Source: Diadema setosum (lineage: Eukaryota > Echinodermata > Echinoidea > Diadematoida > Diadematidae). From it: a DNA stretch of 64,000 bases. Positions within the stretch are counted from its first letter, which is position 1. The number at the start of each line of letters is the position of its first letter. The position numbers and the translations under genes are program-made. Positions 55,478 to 64,000 of this stretch are shown here, piece after piece. Where the stretch lies: the NCBI GenBank assembly GCA_033980235.1, contig CM067066.1:26905476-26969475 (forward strand), read 5' to 3'. The notes under the pieces were generated by a model. The model saw only the letters and a program-made list of their open reading frames with translations. It was not told where the DNA came from and made no database searches.

Positions 55478-57846
55478 CAAAAGGCTTTGTTATGTGTACT
55501 GTGTAATGAATGGGTACATACAAAATGCGCAGGTATATCAAAGCATGTATGACGACCCCACTGAAAATATCGTGAACTTGCAATGCTCTAAATGTCTGTT
55601 TTCTCATCTACCGTATTGTTGTGATATTTTCCCAGAAAACCATGAGAGTGCAACTGCACACAAAACTGGGCAGGAAAGTGAAAGCAAACTCAATTCTGAA
55701 CAAATTTTTGATGATAAATTTCCCGGACGGAGAGGAATGAAGGTAGCACATTTGAACATACGAAGTTTGCGAAATAAGAAGGATGAGTTAGGACATTTTT
55801 TTAAAAAGTCTCCCTATGATCTGATGTCGCTCTCAGAAACGTGGTTAGAAAAAGATGTATGTTGTAGCACGGTATTAATTGATGGTTATAGATTTGAAAC
55901 AAAAAACAGAGAGCGATACGGAGGGGGAGTTGGATGTTATATTCGTGAAGACATACCATACACAAGAAGATCTGATTTATAACAAGATGATTTAGAAATT
56001 TTATGGATTGAACTGAAGCCTAGACATGAGACTAGCCTCTTAGATCAACTAAATGATGTTAGCAATGATCGAAAAAGGGGATGGAAATTTTTGAACGAAT
56101 TATTACCTGATGAAAAGAAATTGAGTACAGTGTTAAATATTACGGTAGAAGATGAATTAGTAACCGATCCCCATAAAATTGCAACTGAGTTTAATGTAAT
56201 GTTTAGTAATGTAGGAAAATGTGCTTGTGAAAGTAATTCTGACGAGACACAGACTAATTATTCTCGGTTATACAGTTTAAAGCAGGCACAATCTAGATTT
56301 GTTTTTGAGGATATTTCTGTTGAATTTTCTTTGAAGGAACTGACTAAGTTAGATTGTACTAAGGCTGTAGGTCTTGATGATCTGCATCCCAGACTATTGA
56401 AAATCAGTGCTCCTTTCATAGCTACGCCCTTAACTCACATCTTCAATCATTCAATTCAATCTGGTTATTTTCCATCGGACTTGCTGACATTGTTCCTATC
56501 CCGAAAAGTAAATCCTCCAACGACGTGAACAATTTCCGTCCAATATCCCTTTTATCCGTGGTTTCGAAAGTGTTTGAAAAGGCGATTCATTCACAGCTAC
56601 TAAGTTACTTGGACAAAGAAAAGCTTCTGTCTGATCGTCAGTCAGGCTTTAGACCAAAGCATTCAACTTGTACGTGCTTAACCGAGTTCTCCGACCTTAT
56701 TAACGATAACCTCGATAAAGGGCGATTGACAGGTGCAGTCTTTTTAGATCTAAAAAAGGCTTTCGACACTATCCCACACGATCTTCTATTAACGAAGCTG
56801 CATTGTTTTGGTATTAAAGAGGTGGAGTTGGCGTGGTTTGAATCTTATATAACAGGTAGACAACAATGTGTAGCATTTAGGGGAGTGACGAGTGATTTTC
56901 TTCCAGTCTATGCGGGGGTTCCGCAGGGATCCATTTTAGGTCCCCTACTATTTTGTATGTATATCAATGATATAGCTTACCTTCCTCTTCACCCCCAAAC
57001 AAATATATCCCTTTATGCAGATGATACTGCCGACTTTTCCTCAGGGTTTGGCGTGAAGTCAGTGCAAAAACAGCTTCAAACAGATATATATGTGTTAAGT
57101 AAATGGTTTATGGAAAATAGAATGGTGGTTAATACAAACAAAACAAAAGTAATGTTATTTAAATCCCGAAAGAAAAAGAGTTTCTCTGAGTTAGAAATTA
57201 CCATGAACGAGAGAAGACTTGAGAATGTTACGAAGTTTAAATACCTCGGTCACTCGGTGTGACGGTTGACCAAAACCTCGACTGGTCTCCTCAGGTGAAT
57301 GAAGTTATAAAAAAAGTTTCGTATGCTACAATGTGTATACGTAGAATCAAGCATTGCTTAACAAAAGATATGTTAATTCAATTATATCATTCTTTGATTC
57401 TCCCTCATATTGATTATTGTTGCACAGTATGGGGATCTTTAACTAAGAAGAACATCCATAGACTTCAAATATGTCAAAATAAATATTCTCGTATGGTATT
57501 AAATGCAGATTATAAAACATCAACAGTTAGCTTACTAGATACACTTTAATTGCAATCCATTGAAAAGAGATTAGAATATCAGTATTGTATATTGGCCTAT
57601 AAAATCGTTAATGACGCAACCCCATCTTATCTTTGTAAGCTTATATCCCGACGTAACGTTATATACCCTACCAGACATGTCCTAACAAATCAGTTATATT
57701 TACCTAAGCCAAAAACAGACAATAAGAAACGTTCCTTCTCATACTCCGCTTGTAAAATGTTCAACTCACTTCCAATTTCCGTTCAATCATCCCCTTCATT
57801 ACCAGTTTTCAACAAACGTCTCCGGCTTCACCAGTCTATCTTTTGA
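55478..57846 (+). pseudogene. LINE-D ORF2 with PHD-like finger, partial APE endonuclease and RT
   Basis: The start shows a Cys/His finger (CVLCNEWVHTKC, then, after a frameshift near 55545, LQCSKCLF). Next comes the endonuclease N-terminus: VAHLNIRSLRNKK, LSETWL, GGGVGCYIRE. A TAA at 55980 and a deletion near 56025 remove the GDFN and SDH catalytic parts. RT follows: an LDDLHPRLLK block, NFRPISLLSVVSKVFEKA (after a frameshift at ~56490), FLDLKKAFDTIPHD, GVPQGSILGPLLFCMYIND and YADDTA, with a frameshift at 57250 (KYLG) and a TAA at 57547. The C-terminal FNSLP block ends at TGA (57844). It is related to LINE-A in the RT but is a distinct element. Confidence 0.87.
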
Positions 57847-58073
57847 TTTAGTTATCATTTCATATGACCACCACTTGTATTATGTCGTATTATGTTTTCA
57901 TTTATTTTGTTTTGTTTTGTTTTCTATTTGTATATATGTTACCCGATATTATTTGTAATTCGTTGATTTTGTAACCTTTGTATGTGATGCTGGGCTCCCT
58001 TGCAAAGCAGGCCATTGGGGCTCTGAACAGGACAACCCTGCTTTTAAAGAAAACGAATAAAGAAATAAATAAA

Positions 58074-59095
58074 ATACCATTCTGCTGATGTTGCTGCCAG
58101 TGATTGACAACAGTTGCGCCCGGTGCGGCCCCCTTGATTTCCAAAGCAAAGAAGTATAGCTACAAACGGCAGTTTTTAGCATTTAAAAGCATTATGTCAA
58201 GATTTTCAAGCTCGCTCGCTCCGCTCGCTCGCATTTAATCGCTATGCCATTCTCCTGATGTTGCTGCCAGTGATTGACAGCAGTTGCGCACGGTGTGCCC
58301 CTCTTAATTTTCAAAGCGAAGAATATAGCTACAAACGGCAGTTTTTAGACTGTAAAATGTCAAAATTTTCAATGTAAAAAGATTTCACCGTGGGAGGGAG
58401 AAACCCCCTACCATACCCCCCCCCCCCCCCGCCCCCGCTTGCTTCGCTCCCTCACGATCTCATAACCGCTCCCCCAAGATCAAATCCTGTCTACGCCGGT
58501 GATAGGCCCCACTATTTAGTAGGCCTTCGCAGTGATGTCGCACAGGCGGAGCAAGAGCTGAAATACCACGATTTAGTCATTATTCAATGATATATTATTG
58601 TGAATATTTCATTTTCTATTGGTTTTTTAAAGAAAAAACAAACAAAAATTTCATCAAAAGTGTGCACCAGATCGCTGGATTTCAGGTCTGAAAATGCAAA
58701 ATCTTCCTCGTGTGGGAGAGGGACACCCCCCCCCCCCATCCACCCCCTCCCCCCGTTAACCCGGTCTCTCCGCTCTCTCTCACAGATATTTCAAAAACAA
58801 AAAATGTCTTCATACTTTTAAGGTCTGATTTTCCGCCGGAAGTCATCTGACAAGAAAAAAACAGCAACAACAAGAACAAAAAGTCTTCATATTTTTGCTG
58901 CCACTTTCCTCCCACTTTATATTTCATGCAAAAGAGTGGGACATCCGATCCCTGTAAAGTGTGTGGGGGGCACCAAGCTTCTCCCCCCCCCCCCCCCTCC
59001 AAGGCTGCGCCGGTCCGGTTATGGGCTTGTAAGCGTAGTGATGGTGACCATCCCCCCCCCCCCACCCCACTCCTCAGTACGGATTTACGCCGTTG
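58074..59095. repeat. Right part of hAT-like copy 2
   Basis: Resumes the interrupted unit and continues to the right tip. It is collinear with 35300-36319, including TAGGCCTTCGCAGTGATGTCGCACAGGCGGAGCAAGAGCTGAAATACCACGATT and several poly-C runs. Confidence 0.8.
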
Positions 59096-59287
59096 TACAG
59101 TATAGTAATAGTACCAAGAGGGAACTTTATTTGCTACGCGGACGTTTGAGACGACGGTGATTGCGTTGGATGTTCTCCTCTCTCCCTGCGTCGGATGTTG
59201 CGAAGTAGCTGTATAGATTACACGAGGACGCATCCTATGCAAAGTAATATAGCGTCGCCATAGGATCATTGCATCTGGGGTTACAGC

Positions 59288-59554
59288 TCGTTATTCCCAA
59301 GGTTCGTTATTCCGAAGGCTCTTTATTCCTAAGATTCGTTATTCCGAAGGTTCATTGTTCCGAATTTCATTCTTGGATTAACCAATCTTCGGAATAACGA
59401 ACCTTTGGAATAACGCCACAAATTTTCGGATTAACGAAACCTTTTTTCATTTTCGGATTAACGAACCTCTAGGTATAGGGTATTTGCGTGTTTCGGATTA
59501 ACGACCCTTCGGAATAACGACCCTTCGGAATAGCGAACCTTCGGAATAACGAAC
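59288..59554. mobile_element. Foldback MITE of GTTCGTTATTCCGAAGG repeats
   Basis: The left third repeats GGTTCGTTATTCC(G/C)AAGG three to four times. The right two-thirds repeats the complement, CCTTCGGAATAACGAACC, and a variant, TTCGGATTAACGAACC. The whole tract can fold into a hairpin with several registers. No coding content. Confidence 0.7.
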
Positions 59555-59834
59555 AGCACCCGCATCGGGTACTCCCTCCCGTACGTGAATACAGGGGAAA
59601 CTCGATAATTGTAACGAGAAGGTCGGGACCGAGCCGTTTTCTGCGATGATACCTCGTTATAGGCCTACATTAGTAGGCATGAAAAGCATAACATAAAGAC
59701 ATAAATTTATCGCATGTGAGACTACATATCACGTTTCAATTAATATTGATAACCTGGCAATGTGTGTGAGGGAATTACTCACCTTTATGTGTAAGATATC
59801 TATTTCCCCCAACAGCGGCGTACCGTGGGTCAAG

Positions 59835-59947
59835 ACATTGAGGGGGCACCCCATGGCAGCAACATCAGAATTGCATAACGGTATAATCAAATGCGAGCGA
59901 GCGGAGCGAGCGAGCTTGAAATTTTTGGCATTTTACAGTCCCCAAAC
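59835..59947. repeat. Single ~165-bp-unit fragment interrupted by the gypsy LTR
   Basis: GCAGCAACATCAGAATTGCATAACG, AAATGCGAGCGAGCGGAGCGAGCGAGCTTGAAA and TTTTACAGTCCCCAAAC match the unit at 1-764. The unit is broken exactly at the LTR end (59948). Confidence 0.7.
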
Positions 59948-60096
59948 TGTAGAATCACGCAAAGGAGGGTAAAAGGAAACTATTATTGCCGTTTCATTTG
60001 GAACTTTAATGTGTCGTCCGCTCGTGATACTCAGAACGTTCACAATCCGTTTCATGTGTGATAGTCTTAATTCAGTCCGTGTTACATTATTCTACA
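59948..60096 (-). mobile_element. 3' LTR of Ty3/gypsy element (149 bp)
   Basis: On the minus strand the LTR starts TGTAGAAT and ends ATTCTACA, an 8-bp perfect inverted repeat with the canonical TG..CA ends. A purine-rich polypurine tract (GGGGGGAGA, complement of 60097-60107) lies immediately upstream, as expected for plus-strand priming. At 149 bp it is a short LTR. The 5' LTR lies beyond the window. Confidence 0.82.
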
Positions 60097-60109
60097 TCTC
60101 CCCCCAAGC
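60097..60109 (-). promoter_or_regulatory. Polypurine tract of the gypsy element
   Basis: The minus strand reads CTTGGGGGGAGA, ending directly against the TG of the LTR. It is the expected primer site for plus-strand DNA synthesis. Confidence 0.75.
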
Positions 60110-60341
60110 TAATTAATCTCACAGTCCAGAGTTCCGTTTGAAACATTCAAACTCCGTACAGTTGAAATCAAATCAGTCCAGCAATTCTTATTAAATTCTT
60201 CAACAGTCCTTTTAAGTTTCTGTTTTTAGAAAAAGTGTTTAATAAATCAGTCCAAACTTTCATTCTGATACATCTCCAAAAGTCCAAAAAATTCAACCCA
60301 ATTTCTATTTTTGGTTAACTCATTAGTTTAGTTTTTTCTTC
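60110..60341 (-). other. Gypsy 3' untranslated region
   Basis: AT-rich sequence between the pol stop and the polypurine tract. No env-like ORF is present. Confidence 0.6.
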
Positions 60342-61427
60342 TCAAATCGAGAGCCGCTGTGGTGGTTTTACTAGACGACCAGATCGAGTTCTCGTCTCAG
60401 GCGGCGCTCGTGGTTGTGAGTCCCCCTGTCGGCCCCTGGTTACCTGCTGGGCTCGTGGTGGACTCGAAGACGCCTCCCGCTCAGCAACTCGGTTGTCCTG
60501 TGGCACCTCCACGTAGACCTCCTCTGGTGGATCCTGCTGCGGCATTGTGGATGGCTGCCCCTGGAGAGCAACCAAGGCACTTCTGTTCCGTCGCACTATC
60601 CCCTGGTTTGTCTGGATATGGTAGGACCTCGGCTGTTCTGCTTTTCCCACCACCTCTCCAAAGCGACCTTGATCTCGAACCCAGACGGCATCTCCTGGCT
60701 GAAGGTCTCGGAGAACATGCGATGAATGGCGCCTGTCATAGTTCGCCATTTGGTTTGTGCGATATCTGTCCTCCTTCTTTCTCACATTCTCCAAGTCCTG
60801 TGTTTGCACTCTAGGCATGAGTGTTTGAGGGAGAACAGGAAGTTGCGTCCTCAGTCGCCTTCCCATGAGGAGCTCGCACGGTGCCATACCATTCTGCAAT
60901 GGTGTCGACCGGTAGCTTAGGAGTGCAAGCTGGATGTCCTCATTTTTCCTCAGCAGGGCCTTCACTGTGCGCACTCCCCTCTCTGCTTCACCATTCGCTT
61001 GTGGATATCTTGGTGAACTGGTTGTATGGACAAATCCATACTCCTTGGTGAACTTTTGGAAGTTTTCGTTTGCAAATTGTGGTCCATTGTCCGAGATTAC
61101 CAAATCCGGAATCCCATTGGTTGCAAAGATCTCCTTTAGCGATTGGATCACTGCTTCCGAAGATTGGCCACGTAGTACTTTGACCTCGATCCATCTTGAG
61201 TAGTAGTCAACTACTATCAGGAACAACTTTCCTTTGTGTTCAAAGAGGTCCATGCCTAGTCGTTCCCATGGCCTTGTAGGAAACGACGATGTCATCAGTG
61301 GCTGTTTCGTCTCTTGGCGGTAGATGGCACATGTTACGCATCTGGAAATCATTTCCTCCACATTCTTGGACAGACCAGGCCACCACACTGACTCTTTTGC
61401 TCTTGCTCTGCACTTTGTGATTCCCAA
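60342..61427 (-). pseudogene. Ty3/gypsy pol, integrase part
   Basis: The frame carries the end of an HHCC zinc finger (HxxxH near HQGHLG just before the stop at ~61447, then CVTCAIYRQ), the integrase core (GMDLFEHKG, ISDNGPQF, QANGEAERGVRTVK: D, D, E triad) and a C-terminal region with DAVWVRDQ and a RTRSGRLVKPPQRLSI end. It inserts retrotransposon cDNA into the host genome. It lies in the same frame as the upstream RT/RNase H segments and is separated from them only by stop codons. It ends at a natural stop 246 bases from the LTR. The style fits Mag-like metazoan gypsy elements; that is inference. Confidence 0.88.
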
Positions 61428-62255
61428 ATGTCCTTGGTGTAGTTTCTAGAGGATGTCCATTCTCAGGATCGTAGGAATCACCAATCTCTCATCGTAGATC
61501 AACAGATCATCAACGACGGTCAAGTGTCCTCTTTGTTCATAGTACTGTCTCAGGACTGGATTGTGTGGCATGTAGTCTGGCCATCCTTTGACACAGTACT
61601 GTCTGATTTGAGCACATATTTCATCTGACTTTTGTGCTTCTCTGATTTAATCCAGTCTTTCTTTGGATGCTGGATGATTCGCGGTTGTGGTTGATGCGAA
61701 TGTTTCAACCTCGTCGACCAAGGCGACTTCACCCTTTCCCGGCATCATGACAGGTGCGCGTGATAGGGTATCCGCCGTCAACTGCTGCTTTCCTGGAACG
61801 TAGACTGTCCTTGCGTCAAATCTCATTATTCGCAATCTGAACCGTTGAAGTCTTGGGGGCATTTTTGCTAGTTCTTTGGAGTTCAAGAGTGTGACCAGTG
61901 GTTTGTGGTCAGTCTCTACCTGGAAGTGTAGACCAAGGACATAGTCTGTGAACTTCTCGCATGCCCATGTTGCTGCTAGAGCTTCTTTTTCTATCACCGC
62001 ATACCTCTGTTCTGTCTCTGTGAGTGAGCGTGATGCATAGCACACTGGCCTGCGCTTTCCATCTGACTGCACTTGATACAGGACTGCCCCTATTCCCGTA
62101 TTGGATGCATCTGCGGCGAGGATTGTAGGGAGTCCTGGGTCATAATGGGCTAATACCTCAGGTGATACTAGCTTGTCTTTGATTCGCTCTAAAGACCTCT
62201 GCTGTTCCTCTCCCCATTTCCATGCATTGTCCTTGCATAGAAGCTGACGTAGAGG
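61428..62255 (-). pseudogene. Ty3/gypsy pol, RNase H and integrase N-terminus
   Basis: The same frame as the flanking segments, interrupted by TAG (just after LADMN, ~62254), TAA (after SKERLD, ~61644) and TAG (after RMDIL, ~61446). The part open from 62072 to 61647 has RPVCYASRSLTETEQRY, EKEALA and ETDHKPLVTLL, typical of gypsy RNase H (the TETEQRY..EKE..DHKPL order), then YVPGKQQLTADTLSR. It degrades the RNA strand during reverse transcription. No frameshifts are apparent; three point nonsense mutations inactivate the copy. Confidence 0.85.
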
Positions 62256-64000
62256 CTAGTTCATGTCTGCAAGTCCAGGTATGAACTTTCCTACCTGGTT
62301 CACCATGCCCATGAACCGTTGGAGTTCCTTCACATTCCTGGGGGCTGGGAATTCTCTGATCGCTCTCATTTTGTTTGGATCAGCCTTCACACCAGTTTCA
62401 TCGATGATATGTCCCAGAAATTTCACCCGCTGCTGTGAGAACTCACATTTGTCATTCAGTGTGAGTCCTGCTTCTTGTAGGCTTTGAAGGACTGCCCGTA
62501 CTCTTGTGTCATGTTCCTTTTGATTTTGTCCATGTATCAGCACATCATCCATGTGACAAATCACCCCATCCAGTCCTTCCAAGATGGATGACATTGTCTT
62601 TTGGAAGACCTCCGGTGCTGAGGCAATGCCAAAGGGTAGTCTGTTGAAGCAAAATCTCCCATATGGTGTGATGAACGTGGTCAGGAGTCTTGATTCCTGA
62701 TCTAGCGGTACCTGCCAAAACCCGCTGTTCGCGTCGAGTTTGGAAAATACAGAGCTTTTTCCCAGCTTGGCGAGGCTTTCATCTACTGACGACATCGGGT
62801 GGATTTCTCGTTCGACTGCTTTGTTGAGTTGGGTGAGATCCACACAAATTCGTATTGACCCGTTTGGCTTGGGCACTGGGACCATCCCTGAGCACCATTT
62901 TGTAGGCTCTGACACCTGAGAAATCACTCCTTGTGCAAGCATTGAGTCCAGTTCTTTTTTCACTTTGGGAAGCAGAGGATGTGGGACCTTTCTCGGTGCA
63001 TACAAACAATGTGGTTTAGCATCCGCAGATAGGGTGATATGGTGTGTCCTCTTCAGATGTCCCAGTCCTTGAAACAACTTGGGGAATTCCTTTCGGAAAT
63101 TTGCGTGAGTGTCCCCTTGATTGTCAAGTTCACCGACAAGGACGATGAGTCTCAAATCTGTACATGCTTTTCTGCTGAGTAGTGAGCATGGTTGATTTTC
63201 GATCACATACATTGTTTCTGTGATTTGTTTGTCTTTGTACTGCAGGTTTGCTTTCATTTGTCCAATGACTGTAAGAACTTTCCCTCCTGGACCATGTAGT
63301 TTCTTACTTGTTGGCTGAAGAATGCTTCTGTCCAGCCATGGCGTAGAATCTGAGAGTACTGAAACTGCAGCACCAGTGTCCAACTTGAAGTGTGTTTCAT
63401 TTCCATTCACTTGAATATCAGCACTCCAGTACCATTTGTCTGTTTCTCGGATTTCACCGAGGAAGGGAACCTCAAGAGAGGAATCATCATCTCCTTCCGC
63501 TCCATCGATTTCATTGACTCTCCCTTGTTTTGGTTTGTATTTGTTCGGTGGAGGCTTTCCACTGTGGCACACAGACTGAAAGTGGCCCATCTTTCCACAT
63601 TGATGACACTTTGCGTCTTTTGCAGGGCAATTTACGCGGTTATGTCTAGCTCTGCCACACCATTTACAGTTACCTTGTGATGGCAGGGACGTCTTCCCAC
63701 TTCCCTGGTTGTGTGAAGTGAACGATTTGCCCCACGTATTCGTAGCCGTAGGCTTACGCTTGAAGCCAACATGTTCAACAGTAGGGTTTGATTTTGTACC
63801 CTCTGATTCCCCTCTGACAACGGGCTTATTTTGTTTCCTTGCTTCAGCTTGTCTGCTTAGTTGTACTGCTTTGGTCAGGCTTAAGTCCTCTCGTGATTGC
63901 AAGTGATCTGATAAGGCATCGTCAAGCACTCCAACCACTATTCTGTCCCTTATCAGCTCATCTTTATATGTTCCATATTCACAGTCTTCAGCTAATCTGT
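62256..64000 (-). pseudogene. Ty3/gypsy gag end, protease and reverse transcriptase (runs off window)
   Basis: The reading frame is open to the window edge, and the apparent start at 63938 is internal. Numbering from there: two CCHC zinc knuckles (C91-C94-H99-C104, C111-C114-H119-C124) of the nucleocapsid, an aspartic protease with LDTGA (186-190), and RT with VPKPNGSIRICVDL (355-368), LDANSGFWQ (401-409), FGIASAP (436-442) and HMDDVLIHG (462-470). The YxDD box has His in the first position. Gag and Pol appear fused in one frame. The segment ends at the TAG near 62254, between RT and RNase H. Neighbouring DNA shows that the element entered an older hAT-like unit. Confidence 0.9.

Larger units (their letters stand above)
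54705..58073 (+). mobile_element. LINE-D insertion with ATAC target duplication
   Basis: ATAC occurs at 54701-54704 and again at 58074-58077, at the junctions with the interrupted ~165-bp unit. The unit reads ..TTTAATCGCTAT to the left and CCATTCTGCTGATG to the right. The element is 5'-truncated in ORF1 and ends 3' in AACGAATAAAGAAATAAATAAA. It carries ORF1 and an internally deleted ORF2. It therefore entered after the hAT-like element. Confidence 0.85.
50731..59095. mobile_element. hAT-like non-autonomous element, copy 2, with perfect 8-bp target duplication
   Basis: The tips CATGGGCGTAAATCC (50731-50745) and GGATTTACGCCGTTG (59081-59095) are those of copy 1. TACAGTAT flanks both sides exactly (50723-50730 and 59096-59103), the 8-bp duplication expected of the hAT superfamily. 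Apart from two later insertions (51968-53773 and 54705-58073) the content is collinear with 33608-36319 and nearly identical, including the CATGCAAAAGCTCCGCTATACAGG stretch. The tandem ~165-bp units differ in number between the copies. No transposase is encoded. Confidence 0.88.

Noticed and set aside
60359..60814. 151-codon plus-strand ORF over the integrase C-terminus
   Set aside because: It is antisense to the well-supported pol frame and rich in Pro/Ser through complementarity.

Overview
This window reads as repeat-dense, intron-era eukaryotic DNA from a marine invertebrate, not a bacterium or phage. The evidence is several families of APE-type non-LTR retrotransposons (LINEs), a Ty3/gypsy element, many foldback elements and MITEs, long homopolymers and microsatellites, and putative exons with GT/AG splice borders. 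A deuterostome such as an echinoderm is my best guess. It rests on a LINE carrying a PHD finger and a 2A-like motif and on foldback elements whose arms are tandem repeats, both known from sea urchins. The species cannot be fixed from sequence alone.

Layout. 1-764 is the right end of a hAT-like element made of a ~165-bp tandem unit. 836-4798 is a decayed minus-strand LINE (LINE-A) with a (TTGAA)n tail. 5.2-15 kb holds AT-rich DNA, a LINE 3' fragment, an 811-bp Tc1/mariner-type element with TA duplications (8344-9154), a 979-bp long-inverted-repeat element (10543-11521) and two degenerate tandem duplications. 15.3-16.9 kb has two abutting LINE pieces. 17.3-18.7 kb and 21.3-21.4 kb hold the only candidate exons: a Cys/His-rich unknown protein and a RecQ-like helicase exon. 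22.66-26.4 kb carries LINE-B, whose single 1181-codon ORF is intact.

27.7-33.4 kb is a third LINE (LINE-C, minus strand), split by a ~3-kb long-inverted-repeat transposon and by a Harbinger-type MITE flanked by TAA. 33608-36319 is a hAT-like element. 36652-45790 is a 9.1-kb element with TAA duplications and 34-bp Harbinger-like tips. It encloses a second giant foldback element (37568-45415) whose ~1.2-kb arms are tandem arrays in opposite orientation. 45847-48642 is another foldback element, with arms built of a ~20-bp CCCTAAATGTAAT repeat. 50731-59095 is a second, larger copy of the hAT-like element with perfect 8-bp target duplications. It was later split by a 1.8-kb ACTGGT-repeat element and by LINE-D, which has its own 4-bp ATAC duplication. 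59948 to the window end is the 3' half of a Ty3/gypsy element with a 149-bp LTR and three stop codons in pol.

There is little sign of host genes. Nearly everything recognisable is mobile DNA, nested up to three deep, and most copies are decayed. The exception is LINE-B, which looks recently active. The most interesting structures are the giant nested foldback elements without recognisable genes, the LINE-B N-terminal 2A-like/PHD arrangement, and the long-TIR transposon with remnants of an uncharacterised protein family.
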